Below, one piece after another: positions 47,825 to 58,381 of a stretch of 64,000 nucleotides of DNA. The notes under the pieces were generated by a model. That model ran no database searches. It had not been told where the DNA came from and worked only from the letters and a program-made list of their open reading frames with translations. The position numbers and the translations under genes are program-made. Origin of the DNA: Cryptomeria japonica. Taxonomy: Eukaryota; Streptophyta; Pinopsida; Cupressales; Cupressaceae. Every line of letters starts with the position of its first letter. The stretch's first letter is position 1. The DNA lies in NCBI RefSeq assembly GCF_030272615.1, contig NC_081406.1, positions 243,407,218 to 243,471,217 on the forward strand, read 5' to 3'.

Positions 47825-49384
47825 TGTTAGGGTTTAGGAAAAGTAGAGAAATAAACAATATTAAATATATGAATAAAAGAGTCAAAAATAACAATCCACA
47901 ATAACATAGGGTGAACCCACAATAATGGCTCACACTTTTTTGCCAACTTTGTCACTGCAATATTCATTTTCAGAAGAAAAAAACTTCACATTCAGACACC
48001 TATTATTGCTAAATCGCAAGGAATTTGTAGATGATGTGAACTAGTGATTTGTGTCATTTTGTGTAAAGATTCTAAAAATACTATTTTGAAAATTTTTGGA
48101 ATCAATTTTCTTCCATTTTTCTATCTCCCTCAAAAACTAGTTTTTTACAAAAAACATCATTTTTAAAGAGTGATACTCACTTGGTCAGGCATAACTTTTT
48201 TTCTAAAATAGATATGAATGTGATTCTTTCGAATTTAGTTTTGAAACATTCATATCTAATGTTTTCAATTGGTTTCATAACATTATATTCATATATCATA
48301 TTTTATTAAGTTTTAAAGTCGAGTTAACTGTAATTTTGACATATGTCCATTTGGTCGTTCATAACTTGTTGTGTATGTAACGAAATTCTTTTCTTTTGTT
48401 GGAAAGAGAACTTCAATACCTAGTGTGTAGATATTTTTTTTATTTTTTTTCACTTATTTACTATTTTTCCATAAGCATTGAACTCAAAAGTTGATGTTTG
48501 GTGTGAAACCTATGTTCATTTAACCTTAAAAAAAAATCTTAATAAATTCAATATATATTAAAATAACAATCATTGGAAAGCTCGCTTTGAGTACTACAAT
48601 AATGTGTTTGGATTTTTCAAAATTCATCCATTTGAGCCCCCAATTTGAGCTTCGAAGGCCAGAAATTTGCAAAAACCGAGATACTTTGGGGGGGGGTGAT
48701 CTCTAACATGGAGGATTGATAGAACATATGTTCTATCGAAAGGGGTTCGATAGAACCCTTGATAAAACCTCCTTTCTATCGAATCCCCTTCATACAAATT
48801 TTGTGTTGAATACTTTTTTGGATTCGATCGAAAGGTGGTTTCGACCGAATGTGTTTTTTGCATTCAATCGAAAGGGGGTTTCGATAGAACGTGGCTAAAA
48901 TCGAGTTTTGGACAAAAGAGTCAATTTCTGTCATCTAAAAAAGTGTAACCCACTATTGTGGGTTCACCCCACATAGAATTAATGTTGTACATAGAATGCA
49001 AGCTAAATCCATAGAGAAACAGTCGTCCACTTTCTTTTTATTATCCAACGAAGAGCAAATTACAATTTGATGACTTTTCACATTACATAAACCATTTATT
49101 TATCAAGCCCTTTTTGGTGGTTTACAAATGTCAGTTTACATGCCAAAATAATAGCCAACTCCTTTATTAAATAATGGGACATTTTTGCTTTGGGGCCATT
49201 GTCTTTGAGCCCCCAATTGTGGATATTGCCTCTAGACCCTTGCTAGGGGATCTTATGCCCCCAAGCCCTCAAGAGTAGCTTTGCCCCCCTTTCATTCCCT
49301 TGTTATTTGATTTGGGGGGAAACACAATTGAAAAAGTCACCAAAATTTAAGCCCAATAACATGATCAGTCACCACATACCAACA
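47825..49384 (-). repeat. Element 3 5' LTR (interrupted by a TIR element)
   Basis: 1560 bases, of which 47910-48968 is a later insertion; without it the LTR is about 500 bases. On the plus strand it starts TGTTAGGG and ends CCAACA. It is collinear with 29818-30393, with fewer C-rich units around 49195-49300. Confidence 0.85.
47910..48968. mobile_element. Nonautonomous TIR DNA transposon, about 1.06 kb
   Basis: The left end GGTGAACCCACAATAATGG and the reverse complement of the right end, GGTGAACCCACAATAGTGG, match over about 30 bases with few differences (the next bases are 'ctcacactttttt' and 'gttacactttttt'). The uninterrupted LTR copy at 29818-30393 lacks this block, so it is a true insertion. 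ACATAG lies directly at the left edge (47904-47909) and two bases beyond the right edge (48971-48976). The target duplication length is ambiguous, so I do not assign a superfamily. No transposase is encoded. The right third carries palindromes built on TTCGATAGAA. Confidence 0.85.
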
Positions 49385-49389
49385 TCAAT

Positions 49390-49884
49390 CCATAGAGTTA
49401 AGTGAAATTAATTTATATATATACATGCACAATATACATATACATATATATGTATATTCAAATACCTTAAAAAGTAAATAAATCTAAAATACTTCAACGT
49501 GAATGTCTAAGAGAATTCCCAATTTGATTTCAAGAACCCCTATAACTTTAGTAAAATTAAGACACTTTTAAATACAAATATTCACAATATTAAGGTTTTT
49601 TTTAACATGGAAATTTATCCCCAAACACTAAAAAAGAATGAAGTATTTAATCTCACAAATTTTCCAAAGAAAACAAGACTTTATAGAAGTATATCTAGCC
49701 TAAAATATTTCTCTCTTCTACTCTTTTGTCCACACCTCCTTTCTTCCTTTTCCTATCTTTCCCTCCCAAAAATCAAACCTAAAAAATGATGCCCTCTATC
49801 ATATTTTACTTTTATTCTTTAGTTCCATACCATCCATTATTTTATCCTATTCTGTCAACAATTCACCTCTTCTTTACTTCCTTC
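49390..49884. other. AT-rich spacer
   Basis: Between element 3 and the solo LTR. Contains 'atatatacatgcacaatatac' and 'tacatatatatgtatattc' (49414-49458), runs of alternating AT. No gene. Confidence 0.4.
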
Positions 49885-51323
49885 TGTTGGATATTGAGAA
49901 GGTTGTTGATGATTATGGATATAACTGATTAAGGATGTTTATTGTCTTAACAATATTATTTTGTCATTGATGTCAAGAAATTGATTTTCTGATTCAGTAT
50001 GATGTTGCCATATCTTGAGAAGATTGATTTGAAAAGAATTAAGATGTCGGTAAAAGACACATAAAGAATATGATGAATAAGGGGAGGAATAAGTTATTCA
50101 ATGGCCAACGATTACCGAGTTAGACAATGATGAGATCATGATGTTTAGATTGTTTTGATGTCCTACATATGCTATTGTTTGTAAGGTTAATACTATACTA
50201 TGTTACCAAGCAAAGAACCTAGTCGGTAAACCCTAAGGAACATAGTCGGTAAACCCTAAGGTTATCGCTATCGGTTAATGAAGGCAGAATGTCTACATAG
50301 TGAAGTTTAGTATTTACTGAGTTGCAACCGAGTAATAACAGAATGCATTGGATAAATACATGAATTATTTAATGAAGGAAGCTGATGATCTGGATATGAT
50401 TAAATGATTGATACAACATGTATGAAGTTTGTTAAGGATCTATGGCAATGGAAGATCGACAGGAAGGTCTACAACTCAAATTGAACCACAATACCCTAGC
50501 ACAAGTTCCAAGAAATGTATGCAAGTTCCAAGGCGAGGTAAAACGTTTTCAGATCGAAGGATACATTGAACCCTGTCAAGATTGAAGATTTGATGGCTAT
50601 GATTGATCATGGGAAATGTGATCAAAGAGATTAAGCGGTTAGCAAATTGTTTATAAATAAGAAACTGTTGATAAACAATGAATGCGGGCAAGTGTAAGCA
50701 CAAGGATGCTACATAGTGATTACCGAGCACAAAAGCTTGAAGACCTGTTTGAATAACAGAGTAAGGAGCCCAACAGAGGGATAAGATAAGTCCTATGACT
50801 AGATTGTATTGAGCAAATCAGAATCTGCTTTAGCATTTTAGATGCAAAGTTGCAGACATACTCATTATTGTTGTTTATTTGTAAGTGATAGAAAATTTCC
50901 TAACCGAGTGGACTTAACAGTCTTATGTGTAAATCCTCTAGCAAGGTGACATTCTGATTGAGTGTTTGAAACCCTTTAACAAGGTCACCTCTAACAAGGT
51001 GAAGATCCTAACAGATTTGAGGGAAATCCCTTAACCGGGTCACATCTAGCAATGTGTTTGTAATCTTTAACAGGATTTGCTTTTAACCGAGCATACTCTA
51101 GAAGAGTATATTTCTTAGTGGGTTCGAAATCCCACAGTGGTTTTTCCCTATTTGGGTTTCCACGTTAAATCTGGTGTTATATGTTTTGTGGTGTTATCTG
51201 TTTATGAGTTTGCATGTTTTATAGTTTTGGTTACATATATCTGTTAAAGCTGCCAAGGTTGAATATGTTGATATATTGAAGATTAAGTTTGTATGATTCA
51301 CCCCCCCTCTAATCTTATTATCA
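49885..51323 (+). repeat. Solo LTR of the element 1 family
   Basis: Collinear with the element 1 LTRs from 'ggatattgagaaggttgttg' to 'gattcaccccccct'. It has perfect flanking duplications CCTTC at 49880-49884 and 51324-51328, and no internal region. Relative to element 1 it lacks about 40 bases near the start and about 40 before the end, yet still has TGTTGG...TATCA termini. The TATA box (50652-50659) and the 23-base repeat (50216-50238, 50239-50261) are conserved. It was produced by LTR-LTR recombination, or it represents a shorter subfamily. Confidence 0.93.
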
Positions 51324-51328
51324 CCTTC

Positions 51329-52650
51329 ACCCTAACTCTTGTTCATGGGTGATATTGGAGATATTTAGGGAGAATATGAAGGAAGTAAGTTTTCACTAGC
51401 AATTGCAATCAGACTCCCCACTCTATTTTATTTTCTCATTATTTTTACTTAAATTTTCATGAATAAAAAATATGATTTTTTTTGTCCATGATCTCTTGGT
51501 CTACTGGTGAAGTTGAATGGTTCCAAATGAGCTCACCAGAGATCAAGTCTTGCTGAGTGCAAAGCTTCAACATCATAACCTGGATGAGGTCGGGATCATG
51601 CCTCGGGCGAATTTAGTAGAATGGATACCCCTCAGTCCTTGGCTATTAGCTGAAGAGGTTTCAGCCTATAGGATCATGCCCCCATATTGGGTGGGAAAAA
51701 CTACTATGTGAAGGCCCTCGCTAGGCTGGTGTGATTGCGAACTTTGTGCCCTTGTTGGGCTACCATGCTTGCAAGTTTGGACCTCCATAAAAATAAATAA
51801 AAAATGATTTTCTTTATTATTTTATTTATTTTTGATAAAATATATATTTCCTTAGAAATCAAAGGGTTTATGGAATTGAATTTTTTTAACCTTTCAACCA
51901 AAACATGTTCAACATAAAAGGAAAAAGACTTATAAACACTTATTCTAATATTGACTCAATGTTATGTTTTTAAGATGAAGATTAAAAATATATCAAATAT
52001 ATTTAAAAAATGGGGTGACATCAATAATGAATTGATTTTTATGTAACTCAAGACCATTATACTTATAGTATGCACCTCAACTAAGCTATGCCATGACAAA
52101 AAATGGTATTCATGATAACCAACTAAAATTGAAACATATTTAAACTAGTGATGTGTGAGCTACAAGTTATTGACGCATGGTATAAATCAATAACTCTATT
52201 TTGATTTACTATCCTTTCCATGATGATGCTTTCCCCCCTCAACTAGGAAGGGGATTCAAAATTTATCCTACATTCACCTCATTACAACATCAAGGCAAAA
52301 CTATTATGGTTAGATTAAATGCACATGCATATCAAATAGATGACCATCTAGTATAAATGAATAACATCATAATATGAAGAATGAAATCTCATTAATATTT
52401 TTGTATTCATTCATGCATATAATTCTTTTCTATTCACCGTTTTTAATAATAATAACGGGCACATTTAAATTTCACAAAATATTTGGATTGTCAAATCGAG
52501 TATTAAATTTATGGGAACACATGAGTACATGAAAGAATAATAATCATATTTTAACTATTTATATTAAAAATATACATAAAATGAAATCATGTCTTTTCAT
52601 AGCATAATCTAATTATTAGAATTTAAATATTTGAAATAACTCTTCAATAA
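51329..52650. other. Unassigned intergenic sequence
   Basis: Begins with 'accctaactcttgttcatgg' and soon becomes AT-rich. The 64-codon plus frame at 51517-51711 (LTRDQVLLSAKLQHHN and following) has ordinary composition but no recognisable family. Nothing else is supportable. Confidence 0.3.
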
Positions 52651-52662
52651 TTGATTCCAAAG

Positions 52663-53733
52663 ATGGGGTGTAACATTTATGAGCAAATGATAAGATTTAA
52701 ATGGTGTTTTCTTCTCAAAACTCTCTTAAAGCTTGGCTTCAACCAAAAGGTGGTGGATATGATACGGGAATGTGTTACCGTGGTTCAGTTCTTGGTCTTG
52801 ATTAATGGGACTCCTAGGGGTTGTATCAAAGCTAAAAAAGGTATCTGACAAGGTGACCCTTTGTCCCCTTACCTTTTTATCATGGTTGCTGAAGTCTTGA
52901 GCAAAAATGTGGCCGACCTGGTTACCAATGGAAGACTCCAAGGTTTCAAGGCTGCTTCGATGCTCCTCCCCTCTAATATTCAACAATTCGTAGATGACAC
53001 CTTTCTTTTTGGTAAGTCTTCTGTCATGGAGGCCAAACAGTGAAAGAACTTACTGGCTGATTATGCCAAGGCCTCGGGGCAATGCATCAATTATGAGAAG
53101 AGTAATCTCTTCTTTTTCAACACTCCTAATGACCTCCAACTCAAAATTCTCTTGATCCTTAGTTGCAAGATTGCTTCTCTATCGGGGACTTACCTTGGTC
53201 TCCCCCTCACAGTCAAGGAAGTCATGCCCACTTTCTGGAACACTATCCTTGAACGGATACAAAAAAAGCTTGCTGGATGGAAAGGAAAGTTCCTTAGTAG
53301 CGCGGGGAAGCTCCAACTCCTCGCGACTTCCCTACAGAGAATTCCTATGTACTTCCTGTCCATGTTTAAAATATCTGGTGCCATGGGGGAAAAACTTGAG
53401 AAAATCCAAAGAACCTTCTTGTGGACAGGCCTGGAGGAGAAAAAGCGCCTTGCTTTGGTCAATTGGGATAGTGTGTTCTTACCCAAGTCAATGGGAGGCA
53501 TGGGTATAAGAAAGATAAATGCCCTGAATAAGGCTCTAATGGCAAAAATTGGATGGACTTTGGCTAAAGGTGAGGCGAACTGGTATACCATTATTAGAGC
53601 AAAGTACTTGGACTGGGAGAAATTCTATTACAATTTGAGTACAAGAGACCTTCCCCAAGGCTCTAAGCTATGGAATAACATCTTGAAAAGTAGATTGATA
53701 ATAAGGGAAGGATTGAAATGGCAGAAAGATTAG
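52663..53733 (+). pseudogene. LINE reverse transcriptase remnant
   Basis: One frame throughout, broken by TGA at 52846-52848 and 53041-53043, ending at TAG 53731-53733. It starts in the middle of the palm: WCFLLKTLLKLGFNQKVVDM, then INGTPRG, QGDPLSPYLFIMVAEVLS, and the active-site motif FVDDTFLFG (52987-53013; most LINEs have FADD). The thumb follows with SGTYLGLPLTV, WKGKFLSSAGKLQLL and MGGMGIRKINALNKALMAKI, which are standard plant L1-type RT phrases. After the TAG the reading frame moves by one at about 53730 (RFWEDFWAEDRPLANTC), so bases were lost there. Confidence 0.9.
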
Positions 53734-54646
53734 ATTCTGGGAAGACTTTTGGGCTGAAGACAGGCCCTTGGCTAACACTTGCTTCCACCAAATTATGCAC
53801 CATCTAAATGAACTCCTGGGGGATTATATCACTGATTATATGGAACCAGGAAGGAAAGGTTCGAGGAACATTGTCCAACTCTTCAACAACATGCCTAACC
53901 TAGTTCCCATAGCTCAAGACCTTCAGAACATTATGCTGGAAACTAGAATCCTTTTGGCCCCTCATGAAGACAGCTTCATCTGGAAAGAAACCCAATCAGG
54001 CACCTTCTTGGTCAAATCTGCTTACAGACAGCTCCTATGACCCCCTATTGATATTGAGTGCTGGAAGAAGATATAGAACCCTTAGCTAATCCCTAAAATC
54101 AATTTCTTCTGGTGGTCCCTAATGCATGATAAAACCCTCACTTTGGACAACCTGAAAAAGAGGGATTTCCATCTCCCCAATAGATGCAGCCTATGTAAAT
54201 CTAACGAGGAAACTATTGACCACTTGTTTGTCCTTTGCCCCTTTATTGAACATCTGTGGATCAACACCCTCTAGAAATGTGGTCTCTATTGGGTCTTCCA
54301 GAATGACATTAAGCAGTTTGTTTTCGGATGGAATCCCCCCTCCCATCACCCCCTCATCATCCAAATATGGAGACAAATACCACCGCACATCTGCTGGGCT
54401 TTATGGAGAGAGAGAAACAACAAAATCTTCACATATACTAAAACCCCTCCTGATAGTGTTTCTCACATTTGCTTTAAGATGATCTTTGAAAACATAGCGG
54501 TGATAAAGTGGAAAACCCCCCCTAATCCCCCTGATTAGATAGAGCAAAGAATTGCTGAAAGTTGGAAGCTCCCCCCAGAGTTTGAAAGTTGGAAGCTCCC
54601 CCCAGAGTTTGAAATCTTCAACAACAGTGCCAAAAACAAAAGAAGA
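53734..54646 (+). pseudogene. LINE connector with zf-RVT-like motif
   Basis: Continues in the new frame: DSFIWKETQSGTFLVKSAYR (54040 region), then several stops, and INFFWWSLMHDKTLTLDNLK then KRDFHLPNRCSLCKSNEETI and DHLFVLCPF. The pattern Cys-x2-Cys ... His-x4-Cys is the zf-RVT motif found after plant LINE RT domains. A 27-base in-frame tandem duplication (54557-54583, 54584-54610) repeats nine residues around SWKLPPEF. Confidence 0.85.
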
Positions 54647-55171
54647 TTGACCAAATGGTCAACCCCAAAATTACACTGGTATAAACTGAACTTTGATGGT
54701 TGTGCCCAAAATGCCTGTCACGTGGGGGGTGGAATAATCCGCGACCACTTGGGGAACACTGTGGTAGCCTATGTTGGCAACCTAAAGAACTATACTGTCA
54801 CTCAAGCAGAGGGAATGACCCTCATGTGGGGTTTGAAATTTGCCAATTCTATAGGAATTAAACAGCTGGAAATTGAAGGAGACTCATAGATTATTGTGGA
54901 AACAGTGAAAGGGAGATCTACAGTTGGTTGGAGAGTGGAGTCCATTTTGAGGGATGTCAAGATCCTCCTGGCCAACCTGGATGGCTTCACCATCTGACAT
55001 GTCTTTAGAGAAGGGAATGAAGCTGCCGACTCCATGGCAGTAGTGGGAAGGCTGCAGAATGGCTTACGATGTTGGAGGGACCCTAGTCTTCTGCCACTTA
55101 CCACCAAGGCGATCTTGGAGAGGGAAAAAACCTTTGTCCAAGATGGAATATGCTTATCCGTCCTTAGATGA
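54647..55171 (+). pseudogene. LINE RNase H domain
   Basis: LNFDGCAQNACHVGGGIIRD, VTQAEGMTLMWGLKFANS and QLEIEGDS show the RNase H (RVT_3) fold with catalytic Asp, Glu and Asp. A stop follows GDS, but the frame continues (IIVETVKG, HVFREGNEAADSMA), giving the final His and Asp region. RNase H degrades template RNA during reverse transcription. The pol frame ends at TGA 55169-55171, overlapping the next start as ATGA. Confidence 0.88.
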
Positions 55172-55629
55172 AGAAAACCAACTTTCAAATTTTAAATTGG
55201 GACGAGAATCCCACCCATTATGAACCTAGGCTGCCATGTAGCCATGGCAGGCTTAGTCACCACCCTCACAAGGGATGGATTTATGATGACATTACTGATA
55301 TTGGGAATGATTATTCCCTAATTATTACCCGAACGGACCCAATTGGCGATGATAAAGGCAAAGGAAGGGAAAGGTCAAATCACACTGGCTCGATTGAAGG
55401 TCCGCAAGTTTCTAGTAGATTTCCTAATTTTGATATCTACTTGGACATAAGAGATAATAATCACCTCGATTATTACATCCTCTTATCTCAAGTTCGGCAC
55501 AAATTTTATATCAACTCTGCCTTAATTCTGCCTCGGCTCTGCGTTATTGCTAGAAGGTCTCACATTTACTCTGTTAAGCTGGAAGAATTGAGAATGGGGG
55601 GGATAGGCTCAGGCTGGAACATATGTTAA
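55168..55629 (+). pseudogene. Extra LINE ORF, first part (unknown function)
   Basis: 153 codons beginning at ATG 55168, which overlaps the pol terminator (ATGA), as would suit translation by reinitiation. The sequence starts MKKTNFQILNWDENPTHYEP and contains GWIYDDITDIGNDYSLIITR and FDIYLDIRDNNHLDYYILLS. I recognise no domain. The frame ends at 55629, but the adjoining frame from 55622 stays open for 47 codons, so a small frameshift probably joined the two. Whether this is a true second gene of the LINE, a transduced host segment or a separate element cannot be settled by eye. Confidence 0.5.
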
Positions 55630-56500
55630 TGTTAATGCTAATGTTAAGGACATTGCTAAAGCTAAGAAAAAGGGGAAATATTTCCCTATCCTCCACCAAG
55701 GCCTCATTCTTTGTTTGTACAACTTCCACCTTGCTCTTTGCTCACCCCGCTCTATCTCTGTCTAGAATGTGACTAATACTAGTCCCTCGCCCCACCCTAC
55801 TGCTAAAAATGATGCTAGCCCCCCTTGGCTCTCGAAAATTGGCTCTTGCAGCAAGAAAACTAAAAATCACTCCCCGGAAGAGGTCAGAACTCCAAAGAAA
55901 GTCAAAATCCAGGAGATTGATTTTGACATGGATATCACTGATGAGGCCAATACCCCCTACCGCTCTAGCAGGCTTGCCTCTAAACTCTCGAAAAAATCTT
56001 TGAGAGACCCATCCTCTTCGCATGACACTGGAAATTCCATCCCAACTAAGAATGTGGTTTTGCTCCACCATAACCAAACCCCTCACTTTGTCAGTTCCAC
56101 CCAGGTTTTGAAAAGCCCCACTTCTTCAAAGAGTTCGGAGCCTGCAAATTCCCCTTCCCTGAATTTCAGACTGGAAAAAATGATGGTTGTGGAGGAGGCA
56201 AGTAGCATAAAAGAGGAGGACAACAACCTGGCGGAGCTGGAGAAAAAAATGGCGGCTGTTTCTGATAATGTGCAGGATATCACCAGCTGACTAGAGGCGG
56301 CGGAATCCAAAATGCACGTTGTCTCTAAATTTGCGTTGAATGTGATGCGTTGCTTGGCTACCACTCTGTGCCTCATATAGGAAAGTGCATCCAAGGGTAA
56401 AGGCAAGGATGATGAGGACTACAAGGCCCTGTTTAAATTCCTCACCAAGGAATGGGCAAGAAAGCTCCTCCCTAAGAGGAGCCATGGGAAAAAGAAGTAA
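55622..56500 (+). pseudogene. Extra LINE ORF, second part, with predicted coiled coil
   Basis: One frame to the stop at 56498-56500, broken only by TAG 55763-55765, TGA 56288-56290 and TAG 56378-56380. It holds a short NVNVNANV repeat, then KKKGKYFPILHQGLILC, a long Ser/Pro/Lys-rich disordered stretch (SPSPHPTAKNDASPPW, SRLASKLSKKSLRDPSSS), and a heptad-like segment EEDNNLAELEKKMAAVSDNV. It ends in a basic tail LTKEWARKLLPKRSHGKKK. A disordered, coiled-coil, basic protein is reminiscent of LINE ORF1-type RNA-binding proteins, but the position after RNase H is unusual. Function is unknown. Confidence 0.5.
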
Positions 56501-56823
56501 CTCTCTAAATGTGACGAAACGCTGGTTTTTTGTTTACGTTTAGCAGCCTGTGGGCGGATAACGTTAGCCTATGTTTTTGTTTGAATTTCTATGTTAATTG
56601 CCCTGCATGGCATATGTCTAAAACTCTGCTTATTACTGCTTTATTCTTGCTAAACTCTCGTAGAATGATAGTTGTTTTTGATAGAGGTAAAAGGCTGTAA
56701 CTCTGCTGATATATGCAGACAGTAGTTCTTCCACTGTTCTCCTTATTGTTCCTTCGGGTCAGCCCCCTTTTTTGGCTGCTTCTAATATCAAAAAAATTTA
56801 TGAGAAAAAAAAACTTGATTCCA

Positions 56824-58380
56824 TAAGAATAAGAGCACATGACATCCTGTTCTATATAGTTTAATAAGAATTCAAAAAGATTTCCATATGATTGCATTGT
56901 TGTCACTAAGGATTGCGCCCAAATGCTAAGCTCAGAAGCTCAACAATCCTGTGCACCAAGGGGCAATTCTTAAGCTGTGGGTGACCTAAAATGAGGATAA
57001 ACGTCCAAATTATGGGTTGGTTCCCTTTGAAAACCTCCTAAAACTACTGCACTTAATGAGGGAAAAGGATAGAAGGACTGCTCTTGAACCAAAAACGACT
57101 AGGCTTAGGAGGTGATAAACCAAAATTTTGAGATTCTACTTGTAGTCTTAATTGACAATGAGATTTAATTAGAGAAGGTTGTTTACTCACAGCTCAAATC
57201 GGGTCATGAAATACATATGTTTCATAAGAAGGCTTGCACTAATTTTTTGCATGAAGAAAAATAAGGTTTCACAACATCAATCTACTAGAATCAACCTAAC
57301 ACAACTTATAACTTACATTTAGCATGAATTATCTCATTCTAATATTGCATAAATGAGACATATTCAAAGGATTTGTTAAGAAAACATAGTAAATACATCA
57401 TATCATTAATCTACAACACTAAAACAAGAGATACTTGGGAAATAGATGCTGCTTCTTTATTGAAATTGAAAGGATTTTACTATTACAAATTGAAAAACTG
57501 CTTCTAAAACTGAAAAATAATTTTGAAAATATGAGTTACAATGTGTTGTGACATAATCACACATCGCCCTATTGCAAATGGGGGACCCCCATTTTTTTCG
57601 CTCTGCTTAGTGTTTAGCTTGGTAAGTCTAAAGCTATTAGCCCTTGCTTGTGAGAGGGGATGTGTTTTAAGGTTGAGGTTATGTCAAAATTGAAAAGTTG
57701 CTAAGATTGTCAAGAGGAAAGAGAGTTGTCAATTTGCAAAAAAAAGTCTTAGAGTTGAAATGGGAAGAATTAATGTTTTAGAGTGACGTAGATTAAATCG
57801 AGAAAAGAGTCATCAAAAATTGCTTTCAAGAATGGATAAATTGTGAAATCTCATGTCCATGTCCTAGGTTAAGTTCAGGTTTTGGTGTGAAAACTGGATA
57901 AGGCCGCCATAGTTGATTAAATGCAATTGATCCTCCAAGTGCCGCCACCTTAAGCCAAAATTGAGAAAATTCATATAAATGAGAGGGTTTAAAATCATCA
58001 AGACAAAATCACCGATCAACAATGGGGAATTGACGCTCAGGAGAAATGAAAGCACGTTGATTCCTATCTTGTATAAAAAAAGCTCAAATATCGATTCATT
58101 TGATGAAAGAAATCGAAGGTTGATCAATTGATCATCTACTGCAAATAAACCTTGGAATGGTAGTTTGATCAAGGTACAAATGAACCCTAAAATACCGCCA
58201 ACATCAGATTTGAATTTGATAAAGGGAAGAGGTACAAATGAATGAAAAAATGCCGATCCACTTTGAGGGAACAAAGTGAGTGAATTTGGATCGCTAAAGT
58301 AATTTTGTACGAATGAACTCCAAATGCCTGACTTAGCAAGAGAAATTTTGTTCATGAAAAAAAGAGAAATGCGCTTCACA
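56824..58380. other. Unassigned; degenerate repeat lead-in
   Basis: AT-rich, with 'tgggggacccccattttttt' near 57580. From about 57880, diverged copies of the 85-bp repeat described next appear ('gtacgaatgaactcc', 'atgccgatccactt'). The 186-codon minus frame at 57864-58424 is built from these repeats and is not treated as a gene. Confidence 0.4.
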
Positions 58381-58381
58381 A

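Larger units (their letters stand above)
29818..49384 (-). mobile_element. Element 3: old Ty1/copia element, heavily nested
   Basis: Minus-strand copia element with LTRs at 47825-49384 (5') and 29818-30393 (3'). A primer site lies at 47811-47822 and a polypurine tract at 30394-30408. The flanks TCAAC (29813-29817) and TCAAT (49385-49389) are a 4-of-5 target duplication. Reading right to left it carries gag, protease, integrase, reverse transcriptase and RNase H, all damaged. Three independent insertions split it: element 2 in integrase, element 5 (itself containing element 4) downstream of RNase H, and a TIR element in the 5' LTR. Without insertions it would be about 5 kb, a usual copia size. 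Confidence 0.85.
52660..56814 (+). mobile_element. 5'-truncated plant LINE with RNase H and an extra 3' ORF
   Basis: A 9-base direct repeat TTGATTCCA flanks the block (52651-52659 and 56815-56823), as left by target-primed insertion. The right end is A-rich ('tatcaaaaaaatttatgag' then nine A's). Coding content in order: the C-terminal half of a non-LTR reverse transcriptase, a connecting region with a Cys/His zf-RVT-like motif, RNase H, then a further region that is not part of usual LINE pol. The endonuclease and first half of RT are missing, so the element truncated at the 5' side on insertion. Local base composition is visibly less AT-rich than the flanks. Confidence 0.88.

Noticed and set aside
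53190-53591. 133-codon minus-strand frame as a gene
   Set aside because: It is antisense to the LINE reverse transcriptase thumb region, which explains the open frame.
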